Assembly (NCBI RefSeq): GCF_024347615.1
Contig: NZ_AP025508.1
Coordinates: forward strand, 744,001-808,000
DNA length: 64,000 nucleotides
Direction of reading: 5' to 3'
Origin: Vibrio splendidus
GTDB lineage: Bacteria; Pseudomonadota; Gammaproteobacteria; Enterobacterales; Vibrionaceae
Part shown: piece by piece, positions 37,707 to 45,302 of the stretch
Numbering within the stretch: position 1 is the stretch's first letter
Layout: every line of letters starts with the position of its first letter
Program-made: the position numbers and the translations under genes
Notes under the pieces: generated by a model
Told to the model about the DNA's origin: nothing
What the model saw: only the letters and a program-made list of their open reading frames with translations
Database searches by the model: none

Positions 37707-38399
37707 TTATTGTTGGCGTGGGTTAATGGTGGTTACGGCTTCATCGAAGCGACCGTAAGTTCCCATAGCAAGGTCTGCAGCTTCATTGGCTGACATACCT
37801 TGATTTATCGCCTTCATCATTTTGCCGAGGTTGAGATACTCGTAGCCAATCACTTCGCTGTGGTCATCAAGTGCAAGCTTGGTCACGTAACCCTCTGCAA
37901 GCTCTAGGTAACGTACGCCTTTCGCTGCGGTTGAGTAGCTAGTACCCACTTGGCTGCGTTGTGTTTGACCTAAGTCTTCTAATGCGGCGCCAATTTCTAG
38001 ACCGCCTTCAGAGAAAGCAGACTGAGTTCGACCGTAAACAAATTGCAGAAAGATCTCGCGCATTGCTACGTTAATAGCGTCACACACTAAGTCGGTATTT
38101 AGGGCTTCAAGAATGGTTCTTCCGGTGAGGATTTCGGCTGCCATCGCGGCTGATTGAGTCATGCCTGAACAACCAATCGTTTCGATTAGTGCTTCTTCGA
38201 TGATGCCGTTTTTTACGTTCAGCGTTAGTTTTGCTGCACCTTGTTGTGGTGCACAAGTGCCGACGCCATGGCTTAAGCCAGAAATAGCGATAACGTCTTT
38301 TGGACTAACCATAGCGCCTTCAACTGGAATTGGCGCTGAAGTGTGCAGATCACCCCTTTGAATAGGGCACATTGATTGAATTTCTGAAGAGTAGTGCAT
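37707..38399 (-). CDS. IscU/NifU-like Fe-S scaffold-related protein
   Basis: 230 residues. The IscU-type domain covers about 25-145. Cys49 (VGTCAPQQG) and Cys77 (ETIGCSGMTQSA) align with the first two cluster ligands of IscU. The third ligand of true IscU (HCS...) is not obvious; Cys106 (LVCDAIN) is the nearest. Cys11 is also present. About 85 C-terminal residues (KGVRYLELAEGYVTKLALDDH...) are extra. It may hold or hand on a cluster, or only keep the fold. The start ATG at 38399 is within a leader hairpin that hides the ribosome binding site. It is separate from the isc operon. Confidence 0.8.
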   Translation of the reverse strand: MHYSSEIQSMCPIQRGDLHTSAPIPVEGAMVSPKDVIAISGLSHGVGTCAPQQGAAKLTLNVKNGIIEEALIETIGCSGMTQSAAMAAEILTGRTILEALNTDLVCDAINVAMREIFLQFVYGRTQSAFSEGGLEIGAALEDLGQTQRSQVGTSYSTAAKGVRYLELAEGYVTKLALDDHSEVIGYEYLNLGKMMKAINQGMSANEAADLAMGTYGRFDEAVTTINPRQQ

Positions 38400-38401
38400 A
38401 A

Positions 38402-38450
38402 TGTTTTCTCACAGTTAGAGTCATTGAAGACCTAGAGTGTTGAGAAAACA
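38402..38450 (-). promoter_or_regulatory. Ribosome-binding-site sequestering hairpin of the IscU-like gene
   Basis: TGTTTTCTCA and TGAGAAAACA, 10-base perfect arms, enclose about 29 bases. The 3' arm holds the GAG of the ribosome binding site and ends two bases before the ATG at 38399. When formed it should block translation. Confidence 0.7.
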
Positions 38451-38593
38451 GGACGTGTTGGAAGAGGTGCGGCTAATTCACTACAGATCTTGAGTATCGA
38501 TAATCCAAAGGTGTCATGAAGCTCGGTCTTAAGAGACTAAGCCCATTTCAAAATGGAGGAATAGCGATACATCCAACAGTATTACCTGTTTTC
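38444..38593 (-). promoter_or_regulatory. Competing long-range helix in the operon leader
   Basis: On the minus-strand RNA, GAAAACAGG (38593-38585) lies just behind the riboswitch core. It is the perfect complement of CCUGUUUUC (38452-38444). The helix can be extended by UGUUGGA (38578-38572) with UCCAACA (38462-38456). CCUGUUUUC is also part of the sequestering hairpin, so the two structures cannot coexist. Confidence 0.65.
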
Positions 38594-38597
38594 GATT

Positions 38598-38672
38598 CTG
38601 TAGGAGTCATTAGCACTGTTCGAAAGAACGGGCGGTTGAAGCAAAAGCTTAGGTGGAACCCCATCACCTGAT
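38598..38672 (-). ncRNA. Fluoride (crcB-type) riboswitch candidate
   Basis: On the minus strand the RNA reads GGUGAUGGGGUUCCACC (first hairpin), then a short AAGC-UUUU-GCUU hairpin, AACCGCC, a GUUC...GAAC hairpin, and GCUAAUGACUCCUACA. These match the crcB motif order GGnGAUGGnGUUCnCC, AACnGCC, GCUrAUGACUCCUAC. The loop GGGGU can form the expected pseudoknot with ACUCC. The extra AAGC/GCUU hairpin is unusual. It lies about 200 bases upstream of the IscU-like start codon, behind a promoter at 38679. Usual fluoride genes (crcB, eriC-F) are not present here. Confidence 0.75.
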
Positions 38673-38678
38673 GGCTAT

Positions 38679-38708
38679 AGATTAGATCTTTATCACACTT
38701 TCATGCAA
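38679..38708 (-). promoter_or_regulatory. Promoter of the IscU-like/GGGtGRT operon
   Basis: On the minus strand TTGCAT (38708-38703) and TAATCT (38684-38679) are 18 bases apart. Transcription would begin a few bases before the riboswitch hairpin. Inside the spacer AAGTGTGATAAAGATC resembles half of a CRP site. Both elements are only moderate matches. Confidence 0.45.
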
Positions 38709-38765
38709 GCGAATGTTTAGAGCGATTTCGACTATAAACAGAGTTCATTATATTTCGATAAGTAT

Positions 38766-38813
38766 AAAAAAACGCCAATAACGAGCTCTAATTAGAGGTG
38801 TCATTGACGTTTT
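38766..38813 (-). terminator. yebG terminator
   Basis: AAAACG(T)CAAT pairs with ATTGGCGTTTT on the minus strand, around an inner CTCTAATTAGAG palindrome. Seven T follow. Confidence 0.7.
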
Positions 38814-38832
38814 CAACAGAGGTATCAGCTAG

Positions 38833-39126
38833 TTACGCTGCATCTTCTTCTGCGTCTTCAACAGCTTCAAGTTTCTTTTCTTTTTTCGGAGCTGGTTTGC
38901 GCTTAGCACCTAATGCATAAAGAACTTCTTCTTTATTCTTCGCTAGGTACATTGCAAGTTCTTCTTGCTTGCCTTCATCTTCAACTAAGTCGCTTTTGCT
39001 TAACAGTTCAAAAAGCTCATCAGCCATATCCAGCATTTTGTCGTATGCGTCAGCTTCGGCTTTAGAGGTAAAAGTCATTTTCTCTTCTCCGTTGCGTTCG
39101 ACCACGTACTTGACGATAACAGCCAT
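38833..39126 (-). CDS. yebG: YebG family SOS protein
   Basis: 97 residues, starting MAVIVKYVVERNGEEKMTFTSKAEADAYDKMLDMADEL, the YebG signature. It is small, with an acidic C-terminal tail (AVEDAEEDAA). The E. coli homologue is DNA-damage inducible and of unknown function. A LexA-type box sits 30 bases upstream. The ribosome binding site is AGAGGA. Confidence 0.93.
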   Translation of the reverse strand: MAVIVKYVVERNGEEKMTFTSKAEADAYDKMLDMADELFELLSKSDLVEDEGKQEELAMYLAKNKEEVLYALGAKRKPAPKKEKKLEAVEDAEEDAA

Positions 39127-39155
39127 GGTTAATCCTCTAAGTTTGATAAATTTTA

Positions 39156-39171
39156 CTGGCTTTTTATACAG
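39156..39171 (-). promoter_or_regulatory. LexA box upstream of yebG
   Basis: CTGTATAAAAAGCCAG fits CTGT-N8-ACAG with one mismatch and is close to the E. coli yebG box. Confidence 0.75.
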
Positions 39172-39214
39172 TTTCTGATGTTAAAAGTCCAGTTGGAGCC
39201 CTAACAATGCGGCC

Positions 39215-40111
39215 TCAATCTTGATGTGTAGCCCAGTCTTCACAATAACTCATGAAAGATTTCAGCAGCGGGCTCTGGTATTTGTCTTTGTGTACCAGCA
39301 TCCAGAAACGTCGTTTCATGTCGAGTGGGACATCGAGTGCTTTCACTCGGCCTGAGTCAATTGCTCGTTGCGCCGCCAGTCGTGATAAACACGCGAATCC
39401 AAGATTGGCAGAAACTGAATTGATGATCGCCTCGGTGGTGTTGAGTTCAAAGGATTCATACCAGTGTTCGATACGCGGTGCGACGGCACGAAGGAAAAAC
39501 TCGCGAGTCCCTGAGCCTGATTCACGTAGAATCCAGTGACTATCTTCTAAATCGCTTAAAGTCACTTTTTCTTTTGAAACGAGAGGATGTTGATTACTAA
39601 CAATAATACACATTTCATCGCTGCTAAACTGACTCGAAATGAGTTCAGGGTGTAATGTTTTTCCTTCAATTAGCGCGATATCAAGTTCATAATCCACCAA
39701 CTTTTGGCAGATCAGCGCACTGTTTGAAATGAACAAGCTTTGATCCTGATGTTGAGTTCGTTCACGAAAGCCAGACAGAATAAACGGTGCGACCTGATTA
39801 CCAATTGTGTCACTCGCACCGACCTTTAGATTGCCACTTAAAGGCTGGTCGTCACGGAACAAAACATCAATACCAGCAGCACGATGTAATATCTCATCCG
39901 CCAAAGGAAGAAGCTTTTGTCCTTCTTGATTGAGAATTAATCGGTTATTAACCCGGTCAAATAGAGAGTGACCGAGTTGTTTCTCCATTTCGCCTAGCGC
40001 CATGCTGACAGCAGCTTTAGAGAGAAACAGCGCCTCAGAGGCAGCGGTCAATGTTGAGTGCTGAGTAATAGTGACGAACACTTTAAGTTGTTTAATTGAA
40101 ATATTAGCCAT
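39215..40111 (-). CDS. LysR-family transcription regulator
   Basis: 298 residues. The winged helix-turn-helix is at 1-65 (MANISIKQLKVFVTITQHSTLTAASEALFLSKAAVSMALGEMEKQLGHSLFDR). A periplasmic-binding-like effector domain follows (about 90-290). It resembles YeiE/CysB-like members but the effector is unknown. It is divergent from the TDT-family transporter, with 163 bases between, and probably controls that gene and itself. Confidence 0.9.
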   Translation of the reverse strand: MANISIKQLKVFVTITQHSTLTAASEALFLSKAAVSMALGEMEKQLGHSLFDRVNNRLILNQEGQKLLPLADEILHRAAGIDVLFRDDQPLSGNLKVGASDTIGNQVAPFILSGFRERTQHQDQSLFISNSALICQKLVDYELDIALIEGKTLHPELISSQFSSDEMCIIVSNQHPLVSKEKVTLSDLEDSHWILRESGSGTREFFLRAVAPRIEHWYESFELNTTEAIINSVSANLGFACLSRLAAQRAIDSGRVKALDVPLDMKRRFWMLVHKDKYQSPLLKSFMSYCEDWATHQD

Positions 40112-40151
40112 CAGATTCCTAGTTTTACTCTGCTGGTGAAAATGGATTATG

Positions 40152-40166
40152 TTCAGTATTGATGAA
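40152..40166. promoter_or_regulatory. LysR-type operator
   Basis: TTCAGTATTGATGAA is a perfect TTCA-N7-TGAA dyad (one base more on each side, G and C, also pairs), the common LysR form. It lies between the divergent regulator and transporter genes. Confidence 0.55.
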
Positions 40167-40274
40167 CGCTTGTTACATATAATTGGATATTATTTAACGA
40201 ATCGCAAGCATATTATGGCTTCAACAAGCGAATGAGTTCACAAGTTTAGTGAATCAAGTTTAAGAGAGGCTGAC

Positions 40275-41270
40275 ATGATTCAACGTATTAAATATAGACT
40301 AACAGGAGCTCCAACACCCATGGCAGGGTTGGCACTAGCAATAGCAAGCTTAGGCTGGTGCTGGGATGGTGTATTGGTATCACAAGATATCTTACATACA
40401 CCGGGTTTGGTTCAATGGATAAGCGCAGCGATTGCTGGGTGCTTACTTCTTGTTTTAGCTGTGAAGTTTTTGATTCACGGCCACTTATTACGTGAAGACC
40501 TTGCACATCCTGTTGTTGGCAGTGTTGTACCCACATTCGCGATGGGTTGTATGGTAGTGTCTGCTTCGTTGGCTCCAATTTCGACCTTCCTCAGCGAAAG
40601 TGTTTGGCTAGCATCTGTTGCATTACATGTTGTGTTCTTGGTGAGCTTTTTATACCACAGAGCAAAACAGTTTGAGATTCACCATATGGTTCCTAGCTGG
40701 TTTGTACCACCAATCGGTATCGTTGTTGCGGATGTTTCTTTCTCTGGTAATCCAACTCTAGAGCCTGTTGCAAATGCTGTTTTGGTCTTTGGTTTGTTGA
40801 TCTATGCGGTAATGTTGCCTGTGATGGTTTACCGTTTGATCTTCTCTCATGAAGTGCCTGACGCAGCAAAGCCAACCATTGCGATTATGGCGGCACCAGC
40901 AAGTCTATCTCTAGCTGGCTACCTAACGGTGACGGCAAATCCTTCGCCAGTTATCATCGGTCTATTGTTTGGTATTGCAGTGCTAATGACGTTCATCATT
41001 TACGCAGCGTTCTTCAAACTACTTCGTCTGCCATTCAGCCCAGGCTATGCGGCGTTTACTTTCCCAATCGTGATTGGTGCAACGGCGTTATTCAAATTGG
41101 CGGCTTGGATGCAAACTGTTGGTGTGGAAGCTCACTATGTGGATCAAGTGTTCAACCTAGCGTATCTAGAATTAATTGTGGCAACGTTTGTAGTGGGTTA
41201 TGTGGCGGTTCGTTATTACATGAATTACAAACCTCACCGTGTTCTAAGCGCGGTAGGTAGTAGATTGTAA
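40275..41270 (+). CDS. TDT-family (TehA/SLAC1-like) transporter
   Basis: 331 residues, about ten membrane helices. The family includes TehA, the malic acid carrier Mae1 and the plant anion channel SLAC1. The N-terminus IKYRLTGAPTPMAGLALAIASLGWCWD is typical, with PTPMAGLALAI as the family segment. It probably moves an anion such as a dicarboxylate, sulfite or chloride. The partner LysR gene suggests the substrate is also the inducer. The name 'tellurite resistance' should not be taken as function. Confidence 0.85.
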   Translation: MIQRIKYRLTGAPTPMAGLALAIASLGWCWDGVLVSQDILHTPGLVQWISAAIAGCLLLVLAVKFLIHGHLLREDLAHPVVGSVVPTFAMGCMVVSASLAPISTFLSESVWLASVALHVVFLVSFLYHRAKQFEIHHMVPSWFVPPIGIVVADVSFSGNPTLEPVANAVLVFGLLIYAVMLPVMVYRLIFSHEVPDAAKPTIAIMAAPASLSLAGYLTVTANPSPVIIGLLFGIAVLMTFIIYAAFFKLLRLPFSPGYAAFTFPIVIGATALFKLAAWMQTVGVEAHYVDQVFNLAYLELIVATFVVGYVAVRYYMNYKPHRVLSAVGSRL

Positions 41271-41397
41271 GAAGCAATAGTTCAAAAGATAAACGGACCT
41301 TAAGTTTTCAGTATTTCATAAGCTTATATTCCTAATCCAAACACGGCACTTATGCTAATCTGGCTTTATATTGTGGCAAGATTAGCGTGAGTGCACT

Positions 41398-44300
41398 TTG
41401 TTTACTGTTTACCATTCCAATAAAGTTGATACTTTAAAAATCCTTCTCGTTCACTTAATCAAAAGTGATCCTTTAGCCAATCCTTTCGAAAAAGAGCAGA
41501 TCTTGGTTCAGAGCCCAGGTATGTCTCAATGGCTTAAGATGGAACTCGCCAAAGAGTTTGGCGTAGCAGCAAATATCGATTTCCCACTTCCAGCAACCTT
41601 CATTTGGGATATGTTTACCCAAGTACTTCCAGATGTTCCTAAACGCAGTGCTTTTAACAAAGAAGCGATGACGTGGAAGCTGATGAGTTTGCTACCCGCT
41701 AAGCTTGACCACCCTGATTTTTTACCTCTACAACGCTACCTTGAAAACGACGAAGATGATTCGAAGTTGTATCAATTGGCAGAAAAAATTGCCGATATCT
41801 TCGATGGTTACTTGGTGTATCGACCTGAATGGATGGCGATGTGGGAAGCGGGAGAGCCCGTTGCAGAACTTATCGATGATGAGGGACAACAAGAGCACCC
41901 TTGGCAACCGATTTTGTGGCAAGCACTCTATGAGAAAACCTTGTCTCAAGGCCAATCTAAATATCACCGTGGCAACTTGTATCACGACTTCATTGAAGCG
42001 CTAGCCAAGCAACAAGGTCAACTGCAACATCTGCCTAAACGCTTATTTGTGTTTGGTATTTCTTCGTTGCCTCCTCGCTACATGGATGCATTGAAAGCGC
42101 TTGGCGAGCAGATTGATGTGCACTTGATGTTTACCAATCCTTGCCAACATTACTGGGGCGATATTCGCGATCGTAAATACTTGGCAAGAGTCGAAGCACA
42201 GCGCCGCAAGCAGTTTGCTTTGATTGATGGTTTACCTCAGCTTGAAGGCGAAGCCTCACCATTGAAAGATGGCATTGAAGCCAACGTTGAAGACGAACTA
42301 CACACCAGCCAAGCCGTCGGTAATAGTTTACTTGCGTCTATGGGTAAATTGGGTAGAGATAACCTGTTCTTGCTGTCTCAATCAGACAGCGAAGAACATG
42401 AATTCTTTATTGATGTTGAGAGGGATAACCTGCTTCATCAACTGCAAGCCGACATTCTCCAGCTAGAAGAGCATCAAGACGACCACATCTTAGATTCTAG
42501 CAACCATAAACAGGTGGTTGAGCTTGGTGATCGCTCTCTGACCGTACATGCGTGTCACAGCCCAATGCGTGAGGTTGAAGTTCTTCATGACCAGCTATTG
42601 GCGATGTTTGATGCCGACCCGACCCTGAAACCACGCGATATCATCGTGATGGTGTCTGACATTAATGCTTATAGCCCAGCGATTCAGGCGGTATTTGGTA
42701 ATGCTCCTGGTGAGCGTTATATCCCTTACTCGATCTCTGATAGAACCGCCGACCAAGAAAGCCCAATATTGACTGCCTTCATGCAGCTGGTCGCGCTACC
42801 GAATACGCGTTGTTTAGCGTCTGAGTTACTAGAGCTATTAGAAATTCCTGCAATGATGGCGCGCTTTGGTATTGATGAGTTTCAATTCGAGCAAGCCAAG
42901 CAATGGGTTGAAGAAGCGGGTATCCGTTGGGGCGTCGACTCTTCTACCGCAACGGAATTTGATCTACCTGCAACCGAGCAAAATACTTGGTTATTTGGTA
43001 TCCAGCGCATGTTGTTGGGCTATGCGATGTCGGACTCTGCGGGCTTGTTTGAAACTGAACACTCTCCGATTGCCGCTTATAACGAAGTTCAGGGTATTAA
43101 CGCCGAACTTGCGGGTAAGTTAGCGCACTTTATTGACCGTATCGCTCATTACCGCCAGCGTCTGACTGAAACACAATCAATCGATATGTGGCGTGAAACC
43201 TTGCTGAAAATGATTGATGATTTCTTTGCGGTTGAGCTGGAAGGTGAGGTGGTGCTTAAGTCGATTCGTGATGCACTTTCTCAACTAAATGAACAGCTTG
43301 ATGATGCCTTGTATGAGCAAGAGTTGTCGCCAAGCATTATCTACCAGTACCTCAATAATAAGTTATCTGGTGCGCGTATTAGCCAGCGTTTCTTAGCGGG
43401 TCAAGTTAACTTTTGTACCCTGATGCCGATGCGTTCTATTCCGTTCAAAACCGTTTGTCTATTAGGTATGAATGACGGGGTTTACCCTCGCTCAATGCCA
43501 CCAGAAGGTTTTGACCTGATGAACGGACGCACACGTCCAGGTGATCGTTCTCGTCGTGATGATGACCGTTATCTATTCTTAGAAGCGATGTTGTCAGCAC
43601 AAGAGTGCTTATACATCAGCTATGTCGGCCGCTCGATTCAAGATAATACCGAGCGAGTGCCATCGGTATTGGTTTCAGAGTTGATCGAGTACTGCCAACA
43701 GAACTACTGCTTAAGTGAAGACCGAGCACTACCAAGTGATGATTCAGGTATCAACCTGACTCAAGCGATCAGCTTTGAACACACCATGACACCGTTCAGC
43801 CCTGCTGCGTTTACTCAAGGTGACGCAAGCCATGTATTGAGCTATGCCAAAGAGTGGCTTCCAGCAGCTAACCGTTCCGGTGAGCGCAGTGGTGAATTCA
43901 ATCGCGCCTTAGATGACTATTTGTTGGGTGCGACGTACCCGTTAGAACTCGATTTGGTTGAGTTACAGCGTTTTTGGCGTTTGCCAGTACAGTACTTCTT
44001 TAATCGCCGTCTAAAAGTGGTGTTTGAGCCGCCGCTTCCGGTAATGGAAGACGATGAGCCATTTGTACTTAATGGTTTAGAGAGTTTCCAACTTAAGGAT
44101 GCTTTGCTGCAAGTGCTGCTAGACCACCCTGAAGGTGCAGACGAAGCGGTTCGATTGTTTGTCTCTGAGCAAAAAGCACAGGGCCGATTACCGGTCGGCG
44201 CCTTTGGTGATATCGAATTTGAAACCAACCGTGTTCAAGCGGAAGACTTAGCCAAAGAGATTCGATTTGTGAGCGGCTCACCGCAACAAGATCTCGAAGT

Positions 44301-44874
44301 GAATATCGAATTTGATGTGTTAGGCGAAGGCAAACCTGTTCGTTTGATGGGTTGGTTAACTCAAAACTATCAATCAGGTCTAGTGCGTTTCCGTAGCGGT
44401 AAAATACGCTCTCAAGATTATTTGGCAGCGTGGATTGATCATTTATGTTGTGCAGTGATGGGACACGGAAAAACGACTCATATTATTGGCTATGACAGAA
44501 AAGAGGGCGTGGTTCACCAAACGCTACAACCGATTGGCGATGTACAGCAGGCGAAGAGTTTGCTGGCTGAGTTAGTACGACTGTTTTATCAAGGCATGAC
44601 AGCGCCATTGCCTTACTTCCCGAAAACCGCATTAGCTGGTGTTGAGGCTGGCTTTAGTCGTGGGAAATGGGTCGATGACGAAGAGAAGTCACTTAAGAAA
44701 ATGGCCGATACCTTTAATGACAGCTTCGCCTTTACGGGCGAGGGTAGAGATACTTACATCTCTCGAATCTGGCCTAAGTGGGGTGATGAATTGGCTACTG
44801 AGTCGCGTATGTATTCAACGCTTGTGCTGCAGGCGGCAAGGTTGGCTGCTGCCGATCTGGAAGATCAGGAGTAA
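41398..44874 (+). CDS. recC: RecBCD subunit RecC
   Basis: 1158 residues. The start is TTG at 41398, set by GTGAG 6 bases upstream and by alignment with E. coli MLRVYHSNRLD; no ATG is available. RecC recognises Chi and splits the DNA strands in RecBCD. The protein carries an inactive helicase fold and an inactive C-terminal nuclease-like domain. Conserved segments include ILVQSPGMSQWLKMELAKEFG, NIDFPLPATFIWDMF and FCTLMPMRSIPFKTVCLLGMNDGVYPR. It is first in recC-recB-recD. Confidence 0.95.
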   Translation: MFTVYHSNKVDTLKILLVHLIKSDPLANPFEKEQILVQSPGMSQWLKMELAKEFGVAANIDFPLPATFIWDMFTQVLPDVPKRSAFNKEAMTWKLMSLLPAKLDHPDFLPLQRYLENDEDDSKLYQLAEKIADIFDGYLVYRPEWMAMWEAGEPVAELIDDEGQQEHPWQPILWQALYEKTLSQGQSKYHRGNLYHDFIEALAKQQGQLQHLPKRLFVFGISSLPPRYMDALKALGEQIDVHLMFTNPCQHYWGDIRDRKYLARVEAQRRKQFALIDGLPQLEGEASPLKDGIEANVEDELHTSQAVGNSLLASMGKLGRDNLFLLSQSDSEEHEFFIDVERDNLLHQLQADILQLEEHQDDHILDSSNHKQVVELGDRSLTVHACHSPMREVEVLHDQLLAMFDADPTLKPRDIIVMVSDINAYSPAIQAVFGNAPGERYIPYSISDRTADQESPILTAFMQLVALPNTRCLASELLELLEIPAMMARFGIDEFQFEQAKQWVEEAGIRWGVDSSTATEFDLPATEQNTWLFGIQRMLLGYAMSDSAGLFETEHSPIAAYNEVQGINAELAGKLAHFIDRIAHYRQRLTETQSIDMWRETLLKMIDDFFAVELEGEVVLKSIRDALSQLNEQLDDALYEQELSPSIIYQYLNNKLSGARISQRFLAGQVNFCTLMPMRSIPFKTVCLLGMNDGVYPRSMPPEGFDLMNGRTRPGDRSRRDDDRYLFLEAMLSAQECLYISYVGRSIQDNTERVPSVLVSELIEYCQQNYCLSEDRALPSDDSGINLTQAISFEHTMTPFSPAAFTQGDASHVLSYAKEWLPAANRSGERSGEFNRALDDYLLGATYPLELDLVELQRFWRLPVQYFFNRRLKVVFEPPLPVMEDDEPFVLNGLESFQLKDALLQVLLDHPEGADEAVRLFVSEQKAQGRLPVGAFGDIEFETNRVQAEDLAKEIRFVSGSPQQDLEVNIEFDVLGEGKPVRLMGWLTQNYQSGLVRFRSGKIRSQDYLAAWIDHLCCAVMGHGKTTHIIGYDRKEGVVHQTLQPIGDVQQAKSLLAELVRLFYQGMTAPLPYFPKTALAGVEAGFSRGKWVDDEEKSLKKMADTFNDSFAFTGEGRDTYISRIWPKWGDELATESRMYSTLVLQAARLAAADLEDQE

Positions 44875-44880
44875 TTGGTT

Positions 44881-45042
44881 GTGATCGACAAGATCGATAA
44901 CGAGTGTGCTGAATTAATGAAAAACGAAAGAGAGTTGCTGGTCAGCATTTGGGATGCTTACTTTCCAGGTGAAGGGAATCAAGGTGAAGAGAAGCAAGGT
45001 ACAGGAAATAAAGTGGCCGCCAGTAAATCATTATTAGTGTAG
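44881..45042 (+). CDS. Candidate small ORF between recC and recB
   Basis: 53 residues from GTG at 44881, with AGGAG 10 bases upstream, overlapping the recC end region closely. The product begins MIDKIDNECAELMKNERELL and continues VSIWDAYFPGEGNQGEEK. The first half would form a charged helix; the second half is Gly/Glu-rich. The family is not recognised. E. coli has ptrA here, so this could be an unrelated small gene or a chance frame. Confidence 0.4.
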   Translation: MIDKIDNECAELMKNERELLVSIWDAYFPGEGNQGEEKQGTGNKVAASKSLLV

Positions 45043-45186
45043 GGCGTTCGCTGTACGGCCACAGGTCAGAGGGACCATTATTCTGTGGTTCAAAGTAACG
45101 CCGAAAAGTACAAAACTCGTACGCTCTCCTGAACTCGTGGGCGCATAGTAGCGAGGCGATCTGAATTGATCCGTGAGAGAGATCGC
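45043..45186 (+). other. Structured spacer between recC and recB
   Basis: GGCGTT/AACGCC (45043-45102) encloses CCACAG/CTGTGG (45059-45088), which encloses GGTC/GACC. This gives a nested stem of about 60 bases. A second stem, GCGATCT/AGATCGC, lies at 45156-45186. TAGGGCGT occurs at both ends of the region. No T-run ends the stems. It could be a small RNA, an mRNA processing site or a decayed repeat. Confidence 0.5.
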
Positions 45187-45302
45187 ACTAACTATTAACA
45201 AATTAGCGTAGGGCGTAAATTGAATGACGTTTTCCACGCTAGGTCACATTTATAGCAATAGTCACATTTTTAACAGACTCATCTATCAAAAGGCAGTAAG
45301 GC

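Noticed and set aside
45043..45216. Spacer before recB as an integron attC site
   Set aside because: The conserved GTTRRRY and RYYYAAC core sites at the ends are not present.
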